From assembly GCA_902363045.1 (NCBI GenBank), contig CABIYX010000004.1, forward strand, positions 13,567 through 77,566: DNA of 64,000 nucleotides, in the 5' to 3' direction. Positions 34,953-45,162 of the stretch are shown one piece after another. The position numbers and the translations under genes were made by a program. Position 1 is the stretch's first letter, and each line of letters starts with the position of its first letter. The stretch is from Clostridiales bacterium. GTDB lineage: Bacteria > Bacillota > Clostridia > Oscillospirales > Oscillospiraceae. Below the pieces are notes generated by a model, which worked only from the letters and a program-made list of their open reading frames with translations, had not been told where the DNA came from and did not search any database.

Positions 34953-35552
34953 TTAAGATGACGCTTCCACACTGGACAAAATGGCCCGCAGGAGCTCGTC
35001 CCGGCCGGTCCCCTTTTCCGCGGAAAAGGGGATGACCAGGTCCTCCTCCCCCAGCTCCAGGGTCTCCCGGATGCGCTGGAGGTTCCCTTCGACCTCGCTC
35101 TTTTTCAGCTTATCCAGCTTGTTGGCCACCACAAGGAAGGGGCAGCCCGCCCCCCGGTACCACTGAGCCATGGTGCAGTCGTCCGCCGTGGGCTTGTGCC
35201 TGGCGTCCACGATCATCACACCCAGGGTCATCAGCTCCGGATCGGCAAAATAGCCCTCCATCAGCCTGCCCCAGCGGTCCCGCTCCCCCTTGGACACCCG
35301 GGCATAGCCGTAGCCAGGCAGGTCCACCAGGTAGAAGGCATTGTCGATCTTAAAATAGTTGATTTGGGTGGTCTTGCCGGGCGCGGCCCCCACCCGGGCG
35401 AAATTTTTCCGGTTCAGCAGGCGGTTGATCACTGACGACTTTCCCACATTGGAGCGGCCCGCGAAGGCCACCTGGGGCAGCGCGTCCCGCCGGAAATCCT
35501 TTGGGGAGGCGGCGGAGAGGATGAACTCCGCCTTCTGTACGTTGATGGACAT
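34953..35552 (-). CDS. engB: Ribosome biogenesis GTP-binding protein YsxC/EngB
   Basis: Essential GTPase for 50S assembly; 199 residues. G1 '[12 protein letters not shown]' near 30, G3 'VDLPGYGYA' near 75 and G4 'NKLDKL' near 143. It is directly downstream of lon, the classic clpX-lon-ysxC order. Confidence 0.96.
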   Translation of the reverse strand: MSINVQKAEFILSAASPKDFRRDALPQVAFAGRSNVGKSSVINRLLNRKNFARVGAAPGKTTQINYFKIDNAFYLVDLPGYGYARVSKGERDRWGRLMEGYFADPELMTLGVMIVDARHKPTADDCTMAQWYRGAGCPFLVVANKLDKLKKSEVEGNLQRIRETLELGEEDLVIPFSAEKGTGRDELLRAILSSVEASS

Positions 35553-35564
35553 ACGCTCCCCTCC

Positions 35565-37982
35565 TCACTGGCGCAGCCGGGCCGTCCCCCGGGACTTCTC
35601 CCCGGGCAGCTTCCGGTCCATCGCCCGCCCGGCCTCCGCGCCGCCGCCCAGGCAGCACAGGGCCTCGGCCAGCACCTGCTCCGCCTGGTCCACCAGCACG
35701 AAGCGCAGGGCCTTCCGGACCGTCTGGTCGATCTCCTCCAGATCCTTCCCGTTTTCCGCCGGGATGATCACCGTCTTGATCCCATTGCGCAGGGCGGCCA
35801 TGGTCTTTTCCCGCAGGCCGCCGATGGGCAGCACCCTGCCCCGGAGGGTCACCTCGCCGGTCATGGCGAGCCCCCGCTTCACCGGCGCTCCGGTGAGGGC
35901 GGACACCATGGCGGTGGTGATGGCGATGCCGGCGGAGGGCCCGTCCTTGGGCACGGCCCCCTCCGGGAAGTGGACATGGATGTCCTTCGACTGGTAGAAG
36001 TCCCCCTGGATGCCCAGCCGGTCCGCCTGGCTGCGGATGAAGCTGAGGGCCGCATGGGCGCTCTCCTTCATCACATCCCCCAGGTTGCCGGTCAGCTCCA
36101 CCTTGCCGGTGCCTGGGACCACATTGACCTCCACCTCCAGCAGCTCGCCGCCCACGGAGGTCCAGGCCAGGCCGTTCACCACGCCCACGCGCTCCTCCAG
36201 CGCCTGGCGCTCCGGGTAGTACCGGGGCGCGCCCAGGTAGTCCTTCAGCTCTTTTTCTGTGATGCGGATCTGCTTTACATCCTCTGATACCAGGTGCATC
36301 GCCGCTTTCCGGCAGATCGCGGCCAGCTTGCGCTCCAGCACACGCACGCCCGACTCCCGGGTGTAGGAGGCCACCATCTCCCGGATGGCCCCGTCGGACA
36401 CCTTCAGCTGGGCCTTCTCCAAGCCGTGGCGCTTCATCTCCTTGGGCAGGAGGTAGCGCTTGGCGATCTGAAGCTTCTCCTCATCGGTGTAGCTGGGCAG
36501 CTCGATGACCTCCATCCGGTCCAGCAGGGGCCGGGGGATGGTGTCGGTGGTGTTGGCGGTGGTGATGAACATCACGTCGGACAGGTCGAAGGGCAGCTCC
36601 AAAAAGTTGTCCCGGAAGGTGCTGTTCTGCTCCGCGTCCAGCACCTCCAGCAGGGCGGACGCCGGATCCCCCCGGTGGTCGTGGCCCAGCTTGTCGATCT
36701 CATCCAGCAGCAGCAGGGGGTTGCAGCTCCCCGCCTGATTGATGGCGGAGATGATGCGGCCGGGCATGGCGCCCACATAGGTCTTGCGGTGGCCCCGGAT
36801 CTCCGCCTCGTCGCTGACGCCGCCCAGAGAGAGCCGGGCCAGCTTCCGGTTCAGCGCCCGGGCCACCGACATGGCCACCGAGGTCTTACCCACGCCGGGA
36901 GGGCCCACCAAGCAGATCACCTGCCCCTTCAGGTCGGGGGCCAGCTGCTTCACCGCCAGGAACTCCAAAATGCGCTCCTTCACCTTTTCCAGGCCAAAGT
37001 GGTCCTTATCCAGGGTCCGGCGGGCCGTCTCCACGCTCACCCGCTCCCGGGTCTTTTTCCCCCAGGGGAGCTCCAGACACACATCCAGGTAGCTGCGCAG
37101 GACGGTGGCCTCTGAGGAGCCGAAGGGCTGTTTGGCCAGACGGCCTACCTCTTTCTCCAGCTTCTCCCGCACCTCGTCGGGCAGCTTGGCCTCCGCGATC
37201 CTCCGGCGGTAGTCCCCGATCTCGGAATCTCCGCCCTCACCTTCGCCCAGCTCGTTCTGGATGGCCTTCAGCTGTTCCCGCAGGTAGTAGTCCCGCTGGT
37301 TGTCTGCCATCTGCTCCCGGGCCCGGTTCTGGATCTCCATATCCAAGCCCAGGATCTCTACCTCCCGGCCCAGCAGGCGGTGCAGCCGCTCCAGGCGGCG
37401 CACCGGGCGCAGCTCCTCCAGGACCGCCTGCTTATCGCTGTTGCGCATGGCGATGTTTTGGGCGATAAAGTCGGCGATGTAGCCCGGATCCTCGCTGGCC
37501 AGCACATTGATAAGCAGATCGGGGGCCGTCTTGGGGGCCAGCTCGGTGTACTGCTGGAACAGCTCATAGGTAGAGCGAATCAGGGCCTCCGCCTTTGCGG
37601 AATTCCGCTCGTTCCGCTCGTTGGGAATGGGCTGGACCTCCGCCTCCAGATAGGGGACGGTGCGGGTCAGCCGCTCCAGGCCGCCCCGGCTCACGCCCTC
37701 CACCATCACCCGCACGTTGTCGCCGGGGGTGCGCAGGATCTGCCGCACATTGGAAATCGTGCCCACGGTGTACAGGTCCTTCTCCTCCGGGCGCTCCTCG
37801 GAGATGTCCTTCTGTCCCACCAGGAACACCGGGCTGCCGGAGGACATGGCCTCCTCCAGGGCCTTGATGGAGATCTCCCGGGCCACATCGAAATGGATCA
37901 GCACATTGGGGAACACAGTCAGTCCCCGCAGCGCGATCACAGGCATCACAGAGGCGCTCTCCATCGTCCACTCTTTTTTCAT
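35565..37982 (-). CDS. lon: ATP-dependent Lon protease
   Basis: 805-residue AAA+ protease. N-terminal LAN domain ('[14 protein letters not shown]'), Walker A '[15 protein letters not shown]' near 355, Walker B 'LLLLDEIDK', and the Ser-Lys catalytic dyad in '[10 protein letters not shown]' near 675 plus a Lys ~43 residues later. ATG at 37982 is favoured because AGGAAG stands 8 bases upstream; a GTG at 37991 would place the site inside the gene. The last ~25 residues are basic and variable. Confidence 0.96.
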   Translation of the reverse strand: MKKEWTMESASVMPVIALRGLTVFPNVLIHFDVAREISIKALEEAMSSGSPVFLVGQKDISEERPEEKDLYTVGTISNVRQILRTPGDNVRVMVEGVSRGGLERLTRTVPYLEAEVQPIPNERNERNSAKAEALIRSTYELFQQYTELAPKTAPDLLINVLASEDPGYIADFIAQNIAMRNSDKQAVLEELRPVRRLERLHRLLGREVEILGLDMEIQNRAREQMADNQRDYYLREQLKAIQNELGEGEGGDSEIGDYRRRIAEAKLPDEVREKLEKEVGRLAKQPFGSSEATVLRSYLDVCLELPWGKKTRERVSVETARRTLDKDHFGLEKVKERILEFLAVKQLAPDLKGQVICLVGPPGVGKTSVAMSVARALNRKLARLSLGGVSDEAEIRGHRKTYVGAMPGRIISAINQAGSCNPLLLLDEIDKLGHDHRGDPASALLEVLDAEQNSTFRDNFLELPFDLSDVMFITTANTTDTIPRPLLDRMEVIELPSYTDEEKLQIAKRYLLPKEMKRHGLEKAQLKVSDGAIREMVASYTRESGVRVLERKLAAICRKAAMHLVSEDVKQIRITEKELKDYLGAPRYYPERQALEERVGVVNGLAWTSVGGELLEVEVNVVPGTGKVELTGNLGDVMKESAHAALSFIRSQADRLGIQGDFYQSKDIHVHFPEGAVPKDGPSAGIAITTAMVSALTGAPVKRGLAMTGEVTLRGRVLPIGGLREKTMAALRNGIKTVIIPAENGKDLEEIDQTVRKALRFVLVDQAEQVLAEALCCLGGGAEAGRAMDRKLPGEKSRGTARLRQ

Positions 37983-38066
37983 GGTACTCACTTCCTCTCA
38001 GGGGATTTCATACCGCCTTCTCCTCCCGCGCCGGGCGTGGGAAGGGCGGAACACGGATAAAACAAC

Positions 38067-38101
38067 AGCCCCGGGCCCGCCGCTTGGGGGACCGCGGGGC
38101 T
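38067..38101 (-). terminator. Possible weak terminator between clpX and lon
   Basis: Imperfect GC-rich hairpin with AGCCCC/GGGGCT outer arms followed on the minus strand by GTTGTTTTATC. It lies in the 156-base gap between clpX and lon. Because lon still needs expression, partial readthrough or an unseen promoter is likely. Confidence 0.4.
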
Positions 38102-38138
38102 GGATCGAAGCTCAGTGACTCCGTCCGGACAGATCCGC

Positions 38139-39455
38139 TCAGCCCGCGTTGGTACCAGGCAGACCGCCCCGCTCAGACCGCAGGGCCGCCTGGCCCAGGG
38201 GCGGGCGCTGGCTGTGCTCCGGGTCCCGGAGGATCTCAGGTGCTGCCTCACCCCGGATACAGGCCGCAGTAATCGTCACCTTGACCACCTCTGGATCCGA
38301 GGGTACGTCATACATGATCCGAGTCATGACCTCCTCCAGGATGGCACGCAGGCCACGGGCACCAATACCACGCTCCACAGCCCGACCAGCAATCGCTTCC
38401 AGAGCCTCCGGAGTAAACTCCAGATCTACATCATCGTACTCCATCAGCTTCCGGTACTGCTTTACCAGAGAGTTTTTAGGCTCGGTAAGGATCTGCACCA
38501 TTTGCTCCCGTCCCAGGGACTGGAGGGTGGTGAGCACAGGCAGGCGGCCAACCAGCTCGGGGATGATGCCGAACTTCAGCAGGTCCTGGGGCTGGATCTC
38601 CTTGAGCAGCTGGCCCACGTCCCGCTCCTTTTTGCTCTGGATCTCCGCACCAAAGCCCATGGAGCGCTTATCCAGGCGGCTCTCAATGATCTTGTCGATG
38701 CCCTCGAAGGCGCCGCCGCAGATGAACAGGATGTTCTTGGTGTCGATCTGGATAAACTCCTGGTGGGGGTGCTTCCGCCCGCCCTGGGGCGGCACGTTGG
38801 CCACAGTGCCCTCCAGGATCTTCAGCAGGGCCTGCTGCACGCCCTCGCCGGACACATCCCGGGTGATGGAGGTGTTCTCGCTCTTCCGGGCGATCTTATC
38901 CATCTCGTCGATATAGATGATGCCCCGCTCGGCCAGCTCCACATCATAGTCGGCAGCCTGGACCAGGCGCAGCAGGATATTCTCCACGTCGTCGCCCACA
39001 TAGCCCGCCTCGGTCAGCGTGGTGGCGTCGGCGATGGCGAAGGGGACCTTCAGGACCCGGGCCAGGGTCTGTGCAAAGAGGGTCTTGCCGCAGCCGGTGG
39101 GACCCATGAGCAGGATATTGCTCTTCTGGAGCTCAACATCGTCCCCGCCGCCGAAATAGATCCGCTTATAGTGGTTGTATACCGCCACAGACAGGGCCAC
39201 CTTGGCCTGCTCCTGCCCAATGATATACTGGTCCAGCACCTTGTGGATCTCCTGGGGGGTGGGGATGGCGTCGGGCACTTCGACGGCGGCGGTCTGGACT
39301 GTGTCGTGCTCATCCTCCAGGATGCTCATGCACAGCTGAACGCACTCGTTGCAGATATAGGCGCCCGGCCCGGCGATGAGCCGGCGGACCTGATCCTGGT
39401 GCTTGCCGCAGAAGGAACAGCGCACTGCGCGCTGCTTATCGTCATTTTTTGCCAT
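38139..39455 (-). CDS. clpX: ATP-dependent Clp protease ATP-binding subunit ClpX
   Basis: Unfoldase of 438 residues that feeds ClpP. N-terminal zinc domain with 'CSFCGK' and 'CNEC', Walker A '[15 protein letters not shown]' near 118, Walker B '[11 protein letters not shown]', sensor 'RPGARGLRA'-type region and the ClpP-docking loop. The C-terminal ~25 residues after the AAA+ domain are unusually long and Arg/Gly-rich compared with B. subtilis ClpX. Order tig-clpP-clpX-lon. Confidence 0.96.
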   Translation of the reverse strand: MAKNDDKQRAVRCSFCGKHQDQVRRLIAGPGAYICNECVQLCMSILEDEHDTVQTAAVEVPDAIPTPQEIHKVLDQYIIGQEQAKVALSVAVYNHYKRIYFGGGDDVELQKSNILLMGPTGCGKTLFAQTLARVLKVPFAIADATTLTEAGYVGDDVENILLRLVQAADYDVELAERGIIYIDEMDKIARKSENTSITRDVSGEGVQQALLKILEGTVANVPPQGGRKHPHQEFIQIDTKNILFICGGAFEGIDKIIESRLDKRSMGFGAEIQSKKERDVGQLLKEIQPQDLLKFGIIPELVGRLPVLTTLQSLGREQMVQILTEPKNSLVKQYRKLMEYDDVDLEFTPEALEAIAGRAVERGIGARGLRAILEEVMTRIMYDVPSDPEVVKVTITAACIRGEAAPEILRDPEHSQRPPLGQAALRSERGGLPGTNAG

Positions 39456-39489
39456 GAATTTCTACCTCATCCTCGTAACAATACAAACA

Positions 39490-39513
39490 GAGTGGGGACG
39501 CAGGCCCCCACTC
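39490..39513 (-). other. Hairpin between clpP and clpX
   Basis: Perfect arms GAGTGGGG/CCCCACTC with an 8-base loop, followed on the minus strand by TGTTTGTATTG. The T tract is weak, so it may be an attenuator or an mRNA-processing stem and not a full terminator. Confidence 0.5.
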
Positions 39514-39524
39514 CGCGGTGCAGA

Positions 39525-40106
39525 TCACCGCTTCTCGATGACCTTGTCGATCAGGCCGTACTGAAGCGCCTCTTCCGCAGTCATAAAGTTGTCCCGCTCA
39601 CAGTCGGCGGTGACCTCCTCCACGCTCCGGCCGGTATTGGCGGCCAGGATGCGGTTCATCCGCCGCTTCACCACCTCCAGGCGCTTCAGGTGCAGCGCCA
39701 TGTCGGTGATCTGGCCCTGAGTGCCGGCAGAGGGCTGATGGATCATGATCTCCGCGTTGGGCAGGGCCAGACGCTTGCCCTTCGTCCCCGCGGACAGCAG
39801 GAAGGCGCCCATGCTGGCCGCCAGCCCGATGCAGATGGTGGACACGTCGCACTTGACATACTGCATGGTGTCATAGATGGCCATGCCCGCGGTCACAGAG
39901 CCGCCGGGGCTGTTGATGTAGAACTGGATGTCCTTGTCCGGATCCTGGCTCTCCAGATACAGCAGCTGGGCCACCACCAGGGAGGCAGTGGTGTCGTTGA
40001 CCTCCTCAGACAGGAAGATGATGCGGTCATTGAGCAGACGGGAAAAGATGTCATAGGACCGCTCGCCGCGGGTGGTCTGCTCCACTACATAGGGAACTAA
40101 GCTCAT
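39525..40106 (-). CDS. clpP: ATP-dependent Clp protease proteolytic subunit
   Basis: 193-residue serine protease. Catalytic Ser in '[11 protein letters not shown]' (near 97), His in 'MIHQPSAG' (near 122) and Asp in 'DCERDNF' (near 171). N-terminal '[20 protein letters not shown]' is standard. Between tig and clpX, with a 17-bp dyad in its upstream region. Confidence 0.97.
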   Translation of the reverse strand: MSLVPYVVEQTTRGERSYDIFSRLLNDRIIFLSEEVNDTTASLVVAQLLYLESQDPDKDIQFYINSPGGSVTAGMAIYDTMQYVKCDVSTICIGLAASMGAFLLSAGTKGKRLALPNAEIMIHQPSAGTQGQITDMALHLKRLEVVKRRMNRILAANTGRSVEEVTADCERDNFMTAEEALQYGLIDKVIEKR

Positions 40107-40174
40107 ACGATATACTCCTTTTCAGACGGTGATACCAAAGTATGCCCGCCGGGCCGGAAAATGATTCCACTTTT

Positions 40175-40191
40175 CTGCCTGGACCAGGCAG
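40175..40191. promoter_or_regulatory. Operator-like palindrome upstream of clpP
   Basis: CTGCCTGG-A-CCAGGCAG, 8-bp perfect arms around one base, in the 140-base gap between tig and clpP. No T tract follows in either direction, so it looks more like a protein site than a terminator. No regulator is identified. Confidence 0.4.
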
Positions 40192-40209
40192 GGGGTACAG
40201 ACGGATACG

Positions 40210-40236
40210 CCCGGGGCGGCTCAGGGCCGCCCCGGG
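40210..40236 (-). other. GC-rich hairpin just after tig
   Basis: Perfect 11-bp arms (CCCGGGGCGGC and its complement) with loop TCAGG, 12 bases after the tig stop. There is no T tract, so termination is uncertain; it may stabilise the tig message end. Confidence 0.5.
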
Positions 40237-40247
40237 ACCGGATCAGA

Positions 40248-41681
40248 TCACTCCGCCTTGGGCTCCTCGGCAGACTCCTCCGCCTTCTTCTTGCGGGTGC
40301 GCTTGGGCTTCTCCGCAGACTCGTTCTCCTCAGCGGCCTCCTCGGTCTTCTTCTTGCGGGTCGCCTTCTTGGGCTTCTCGGCGGCCTCCTCTTCCTTCTT
40401 GGGGGCCTCGCCCACCTTGGCCTCGGCCACCACCAGCTCAGAGGCCTTCTGCAGGCGCAGGTCGTGCTTCAGGGCGTCCAGAGAGACGGCGGCCTTCACC
40501 TGCTCAGCGGTGAGCTTGTACTGCTCGGCCAGCTTGTTCACCTCGGCCTCACATTCCTCATCGGTAATCTCCAGGTTTTCCGCAGCGGCCACAGCCTCCA
40601 GAGCCAGCTCAGTCTTGACCTGGTTCAGGGCAGCGGGCTTGGAAGAGGCACGCATCATCTCAGGAGTCATGCCCATCATCTTCAGATAGTCATCCATGGA
40701 CATACCCTGGCTGGACATCCGCATGGCATACTCATCCATGATCTTGTCCAGCTGGGTCTCCACCATGCCGTCGGGGATGTCGGCCTCCAGGTTGTCCACC
40801 AGCTGCTCCAGAACAGCCTGCTCAAAGTCGTTCTGGGCCTCGGCGGTGCGGCGCTGGGTCAGCTTCTCGCCCAGGTCCTTCTTGAAGTCGGCCAGGGTCT
40901 CGAACTCAGACACATCCTTGGCGAACTCGTCGTCCACAGTGGGGATCTGGGACTCCTTGACCTCCTTGACCTTGACCTTGAACACCACGGCCTTGCCGGC
41001 CAGGTCAGCCACATAGTCCTCGGGGAAGGTGATGTCCAGATCCTTCTCGTCGCCGGCCTTCAGGCCGATGAGCTGATCCTCGAAGCCGGGGACGAAGGAG
41101 CCGGAGCCGATCTCCAGGCTGTAATTCTCGCCCTTGCCGCCCTCGAAGGGCTTGCCGTCCTCAAAGCCCTCGAAGTCAATGACGGCGGTGTCGCCCAGCT
41201 TGACCTCGCGGTCCACGGAGACCAGGCGGGTGGCGCGGCGGACGTAGGGCTGCAGCTCATTCTCCACGTCCTCGTCGGTGACGCTGACCTCGGCCTTGGG
41301 GGCGGTGAGGCCCTTATAGGCCTTCACCTTGGCCTCGGGACGGATGGAGACCAGGGCGGTAAAGATCAGGCCCTTCTCCTTGTTGACCTCCACGATGTCC
41401 ATGACGGGGTGGCCCATATCCTCCAGGCCCTGCTCCTTCACAGCGGCCTCATAGGCGCCGGGATAGACGTCGTTGATGGCATCTTCATAAAACACGCCGG
41501 AGCCGTACATCCCCTCGATGATCTTGCGGGGGGCCTTGCCCTTCCGGAAGCCGGGGACGGCGATGCGGGAGCGGCTCTTCAGATAGGCCTTCTGGACCGC
41601 GGCCTCAAACTCGTCGGCTTCCACATGGATCGTCAGCTCGACTGTGCTGTTTTCTTTCTTTTCGACGTTGGTGACCTTCAT
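40248..41681 (-). CDS. tig: Trigger factor with a repetitive basic/acidic tail
   Basis: Ribosome-associated chaperone and prolyl isomerase, 477 residues. The ribosome-binding motif 'GFRKGKAPRKIIE' lies near 45, the FKBP domain at about 160-240 ('GDTAVIDFEGFEDGKPFEGG', part) and the helical chaperone domain after it. The usual ~430-residue body is extended by about 50 residues in which 'AEKPK-TRKKK-EE' occurs twice, giving alternating Lys/Arg and Glu blocks. Order tig-clpP-clpX. Confidence 0.95.
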   Translation of the reverse strand: MKVTNVEKKENSTVELTIHVEADEFEAAVQKAYLKSRSRIAVPGFRKGKAPRKIIEGMYGSGVFYEDAINDVYPGAYEAAVKEQGLEDMGHPVMDIVEVNKEKGLIFTALVSIRPEAKVKAYKGLTAPKAEVSVTDEDVENELQPYVRRATRLVSVDREVKLGDTAVIDFEGFEDGKPFEGGKGENYSLEIGSGSFVPGFEDQLIGLKAGDEKDLDITFPEDYVADLAGKAVVFKVKVKEVKESQIPTVDDEFAKDVSEFETLADFKKDLGEKLTQRRTAEAQNDFEQAVLEQLVDNLEADIPDGMVETQLDKIMDEYAMRMSSQGMSMDDYLKMMGMTPEMMRASSKPAALNQVKTELALEAVAAAENLEITDEECEAEVNKLAEQYKLTAEQVKAAVSLDALKHDLRLQKASELVVAEAKVGEAPKKEEEAAEKPKKATRKKKTEEAAEENESAEKPKRTRKKKAEESAEEPKAE

Positions 41682-41769
41682 GTAACTTTTCCTCCTGTGG
41701 GCACGGGAAGCGGGGCCGGGAACCCTGTCCCGGGCCGCTCTCTGCCGCGCCGTATACTTTCGCCACGAT

Positions 41770-41798
41770 ATTTTACCAGATATATGTCTGTTTGACCA
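41770..41798 (-). promoter_or_regulatory. Probable tig promoter with a dyad in the -35 region
   Basis: Minus-strand TGGTCA (41798-41793), 17-base spacer, TAAAAT (41775-41770). A GTCTG/CAGAC inverted repeat (41786-41801) overlaps the -35 element, and the strand contains one GGTCAAA heptamer, half of the CtsR consensus; the second half is not present, so CtsR control is not supported. Confidence 0.5.
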
Positions 41799-41831
41799 GA
41801 CTAATTTTCGGAATTTCTCGTGAATTTTTTG

Positions 41832-42518
41832 CTAATCCAGAATTTTTTTGGGCCGGAAGCCCAAATAGTCCGCGGAAACCAGGTCATATTCCACCCCGCC
41901 CTGCCGTCCGGAGATGGCCAGGCGGTGGCTCCCGCCGTGGAGATGGCCGTAAAAGCAGCGGCTGACCTGATAGCGCTCCAGCAGCTCGATGATCTCCTGA
42001 CAGCGGTAGCCCTGATAGAGGGGAGGATAGTGGAGAAAGCAGTACTTCTCCCGCTCCCCCGCCGCCTTCAGCGACGCCTCCAGGCGGATCAGCTCCCGGT
42101 TGAAGATCTTCGCGCCGTGCCCCGCCCGGTCCTCCTCATAGAACCAGCCCCGGGTCCCGCACAGCGCCAGCTCGCCGTACAGGCGGCAGTTGTTGTGGAG
42201 AAGCTCCAGGGTGGAGAAGCCGTTTTCCGCGAAAAAGCGCTCCATCTTGGCGGCGGTGGTCCACCAGTAGTCATGGTTTCCCTTCAGCAGAATCTTCCGC
42301 CCGGGCAGGGCGTTCAGAAAGGCGAAGTCCTCTCTGGCCTGCTCCAGGCCCATGCCCCAGGACAAGTCGCCGCACAGGACCACCGTATCCTCCGGGCCGA
42401 TGTCCGCAAAGCCCGCGCGGAGCTTGTCCACATAGCCGCTCCAGCCGCCGCCGAACACATCCATGGGTTTGTTTGTGCCGAGAGAGAGATGGGTGTCCCC
42501 AATGGCGTACAGGGCCAT
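41832..42518 (-). CDS. Calcineurin-like metallophosphoesterase
   Basis: 228 residues with the complete two-metal motif set: 'GDTHLS' (7-12), 'CGDLSWG' (near 49), 'GNHDYWW' (near 80), 'HYPP' (near 163) and 'GHLHGGSHR' (near 190). The substrate is not known; such proteins cleave phosphoesters ranging from nucleotides to 5'-3' RNA ends. Starts 10 bases after the thrC stop, so probably in the same transcript. Confidence 0.88.
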   Translation of the reverse strand: MALYAIGDTHLSLGTNKPMDVFGGGWSGYVDKLRAGFADIGPEDTVVLCGDLSWGMGLEQAREDFAFLNALPGRKILLKGNHDYWWTTAAKMERFFAENGFSTLELLHNNCRLYGELALCGTRGWFYEEDRAGHGAKIFNRELIRLEASLKAAGEREKYCFLHYPPLYQGYRCQEIIELLERYQVSRCFYGHLHGGSHRLAISGRQGGVEYDLVSADYLGFRPKKILD

Positions 42519-42527
42519 AGCGCCTCC

Positions 42528-44012
42528 TTACTCCAGCATCCCCAGCACGGCGTCCACCATGTGCTCCTTCTCCACCGTCTGGCGGAAGCGGGGCTCCTTG
42601 CTCCGCAGGGAGGCCAGAGGGGCGGGGACCGGCTCGCCGGTGACCTGGCTGAGCTGGTCCAGCACATCCAGCCCCTGGGCCCGGTCAGACACCCCCAGGG
42701 CATCCAGCACGTCGGCGCAGAACTTGAAGGGGCTGGCGGTGGAGGCCACGATGGCCGCCGTCTCGTCCCCCGTCTCCGCCCGGTACTGGCTCAGCGCGGA
42801 GAAGCCCACGGCGGTGTGGGGATCGATGAGGTAGCCGAACTTCTCATGGATGGCGGCGATCACCCGCTTGGTCTCCTCATCGCCGCAGCAGTAGCCCTTG
42901 AACAGTTTCTGGATCTTCTCCCGCACCCGGTCGCTCACCTGATAGCGGCCGGTGGCGTTCAGCTGCTCCATATAGCCCCGCACCTCGCTGTCCTCCTGGG
43001 TGATGGCCAGCAGCAGGCGCTCCAGGTTGCTGGAGATCAGGATGTCCATGGAGGGGGAGATGGTGTTGAAGAAGGTGCGGTTGCGGTCATAGGTCCCGGT
43101 AGCCAGGAAGTCGGTGAGCACGTTGTTGCTGTTGGAGGCGCAGATCAGCTTCTGAATGGGAACCCCCATGTCCCGGGCGTAGTAGGCCGCCAGGATGTTG
43201 CCGAAGTTGCCCGTGGGCACGCACACGTTCACCGGGTCGCCCAGCTCCAGCCTGCCGTCCCGCAGCAGATCGCAGTAGGCGGATATGTAGTAGACGATCT
43301 GGGGCAGCACCCGGCCCCAGTTGATGGAGTTGGCCGAGGACAGGAAGTAGCCCCGCCGGGCCAGCCGCTCCCGCAGCTCCTCATCGGAGAAGAGCCGCTT
43401 CACGCCGGTCTGGGCGTCGTCGAAGTTGCCCACCACAGAGCAGACCCCCACGTTGGCCCCCTCCTGGGTGACCATCTGGAGCTCCTGGATGGCGGAGACG
43501 CCGTCCTTGGGATAGAACACCAGGATCTTGGTGCGGTCCACATCCCGGAAGCCCTCCAGGGCGCCCTTTCCGGTGTCGCCCGAGGTGGCCACCAGGATGC
43601 ACACCGTCTTTTCCTCCTCCTGCTTGCGCAGGGAGGCGGTGAGCAGGTGGGGCAGCATCTGAAGGGCCATGTCCTTGAAGGCGCAGGTGGGGCCGTGCCA
43701 CAGCTCCAGACAGTAGGTATTGCCGTCCAGGGCCCGCACCGGGGCTACCGCCGGCGTGTCGAACTTCTCCGGGCCATAGGCCGCGTTGGCGAAGTCTGTC
43801 AGCTCCTTCACGGAAAATTCATCCAGAAACAGCTTCATCACATAGACCGCCCGCTGCTGATAGGACATATCCTTCAGTTCCTCCAGGGCGCGGCGGGGCA
43901 GCTTGGGCAGATATACCGGGGTCAGCAGGCCGCCGTCCTCCGCCAGGCCCTTAGCGATGGCCTGGGAGGCGGAGAACTGCTGCTCCCTGTCCCTTGTACT
44001 GATGTATTGCAT
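42528..44012 (-). CDS. thrC: Threonine synthase
   Basis: PLP enzyme that turns O-phosphohomoserine into threonine; 494 residues, the longer class with an N-terminal domain. Starts 'MQYISTRDREQQFSASQAI'; PLP lysine in 'CAFKDMALQMLP' near 105; 'VATSGDTGKGALEGF' binds phosphate; 'NFGNILAAYYA' follows. ATG 44012 is favoured over a TTG at 44027 because GGAAGA is 7 bases upstream. No thrA/thrB neighbours, so the rest of the pathway is elsewhere. Confidence 0.95.
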   Translation of the reverse strand: MQYISTRDREQQFSASQAIAKGLAEDGGLLTPVYLPKLPRRALEELKDMSYQQRAVYVMKLFLDEFSVKELTDFANAAYGPEKFDTPAVAPVRALDGNTYCLELWHGPTCAFKDMALQMLPHLLTASLRKQEEEKTVCILVATSGDTGKGALEGFRDVDRTKILVFYPKDGVSAIQELQMVTQEGANVGVCSVVGNFDDAQTGVKRLFSDEELRERLARRGYFLSSANSINWGRVLPQIVYYISAYCDLLRDGRLELGDPVNVCVPTGNFGNILAAYYARDMGVPIQKLICASNSNNVLTDFLATGTYDRNRTFFNTISPSMDILISSNLERLLLAITQEDSEVRGYMEQLNATGRYQVSDRVREKIQKLFKGYCCGDEETKRVIAAIHEKFGYLIDPHTAVGFSALSQYRAETGDETAAIVASTASPFKFCADVLDALGVSDRAQGLDVLDQLSQVTGEPVPAPLASLRSKEPRFRQTVEKEHMVDAVLGMLE

Positions 44013-44091
44013 CTCGATCTCTTCCAATCTTTAGTTTCCCCTGTTGATGGGTTGGTACGGTCCGGCTCACGCGCGGACCCTCTGATGGACT

Positions 44092-44120
44092 ATTATGCCA
44101 TCTTTTGAATTTCAGGTCAA
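44092..44120 (-). promoter_or_regulatory. thrC promoter
   Basis: Minus-strand TTGACC (44120-44115), 17-base spacer, CATAAT (44097-44092). The ~75-base leader contains a hairpin GGTCCG/CGGACC (44059-44064 with 44074-44079). No T-box or other known riboswitch was recognised. Confidence 0.65.
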
Positions 44121-44149
44121 CCCCGGCGCCGCAAATCCCCACAGATCTT

Positions 44150-44530
44150 TCACTCAGCGCCTGAAAAGGCGTTCTCGATCTGTCGGATCCCGGGCCTTTT
44201 TGTCGCCATTCCCTGGGGGGCCAGGATCTCCACCACGTCGAAGCGGGGCTGGAGCGGCGAGGGGTGCTGCTGGAGATAGAGCTCCGCCGTGGTCCGCAGA
44301 CGCTCCCGCTTGCGGCGGTCCACCTGCTCAGCTCCCGCGCCGAAGCGCTCGCTCCCCCGCAGCTTCACCTCGACAAAGCAGAGGAACTCTCCCCGCTCCG
44401 CCACCAGGTCCAGTTCTCCGAAGCGGCACCGCCAGCCGGCGGCTACGATCCGATAGCCCTTCCGCCGCAGAAATTCCGCCGCCAGCGCCTCCCCCCACCG
44501 GCCCCGGAGGCGGCTGTCCTCCCCGCTCAC
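44150..44530 (-). CDS. yraN: UPF0102 family protein (YraN)
   Basis: 126 residues with the endonuclease-fold core: 'RGRWGEALAAEFLRRKGYRIVA' region, 'FGELDLVAERGEFLCFVEVKLR' (E-x-K nuclease-like motif, quoted in part) and 'VDRRKRERL'. Predicted Holliday-junction-resolvase-like; the biochemical role is unproven. Overlaps the rnhB stop by 4 bases, the usual rnhB-yraN pairing. Confidence 0.92.
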   Translation of the reverse strand: MSGEDSRLRGRWGEALAAEFLRRKGYRIVAAGWRCRFGELDLVAERGEFLCFVEVKLRGSERFGAGAEQVDRRKRERLRTTAELYLQQHPSPLQPRFDVVEILAPQGMATKRPGIRQIENAFSGAE

Positions 44531-45135
44531 AGGTTTTTCAGGAAGGTCCGGCGGTGGATGGGACTGGGGCCGTACTGCCGCAGCAGCTCATAGTGGAGTT
44601 TGGTGCCATAGCCCTTGTGCCGGTCAAACTGGTACTGGGGGTACTCCTCCGCCGCCTGGACCATCCAGCGGTCCCGGCTCACCTTGGCCAATATGGAGGC
44701 TGCCGCGATAGACGCCGACAGGCTATCTCCCTTTACGATCATTCTGTGCTCAGTGGTGATGGCGGCGCTGCGTCCCCGGTCCCGGTTGCCGTCGATGAGG
44801 GCGAAATCCGCCGGAGGGCTCAGGCGGTCAATGGCCAGCTGCATTGCCTTCATCCGGGCGCTGAGGATGTCGGTGCGGTCGATCTCCTCCGCGTCCACCC
44901 AGGCCACCGCCCAGGAGAGGGCCCGTTCCTGGATCACGGGGAACAACGCCTCCCGCTTTTTCTCCGTCAGCTTCTTGGAGTCGTTCAGCCCCGGCAGTTC
45001 AGTCCCCGGGGCGAGGATCACCGCCGCCGCGTACACCGGGCCGGCCAGGGGCCCCGCCCCCGCCTCGTCACAGCCGCAGACCGCGGTGTGACCGGCGGCC
45101 AGTGCCTCCCGCTCATATTGCCAAAGCGCGTCCAT
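44527..45135 (-). CDS. rnhB: Ribonuclease HII
   Basis: Removes ribonucleotides and RNA primers from DNA; about 202 residues. Active-site acids in 'CDEAGAGPLAGPV' (DE), 'DILSARM' and 'ALIDGNRD'. The family more often has Arg in 'DEAGRG'. ATG 45135 is chosen, with AGGAGG 11 bases upstream. Located between rbgA and yraN. Confidence 0.95.
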   Translation of the reverse strand: MDALWQYEREALAAGHTAVCGCDEAGAGPLAGPVYAAAVILAPGTELPGLNDSKKLTEKKREALFPVIQERALSWAVAWVDAEEIDRTDILSARMKAMQLAIDRLSPPADFALIDGNRDRGRSAAITTEHRMIVKGDSLSASIAAASILAKVSRDRWMVQAAEEYPQYQFDRHKGYGTKLHYELLRQYGPSPIHRRTFLKNL

Positions 45136-45162
45136 CGCTTTCCCGCCCTCCTGTCTCATATT

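Noticed and set aside
41770..41801. CtsR operator upstream of tig
   Set aside because: Only a single GGTCAAA heptamer is present; the tandem pair required by the CtsR consensus is missing.
44013..44091. T-box or threonine attenuator before thrC
   Set aside because: Only one short hairpin without T tract, and no leader peptide rich in Thr codons or T-box sequence was found.
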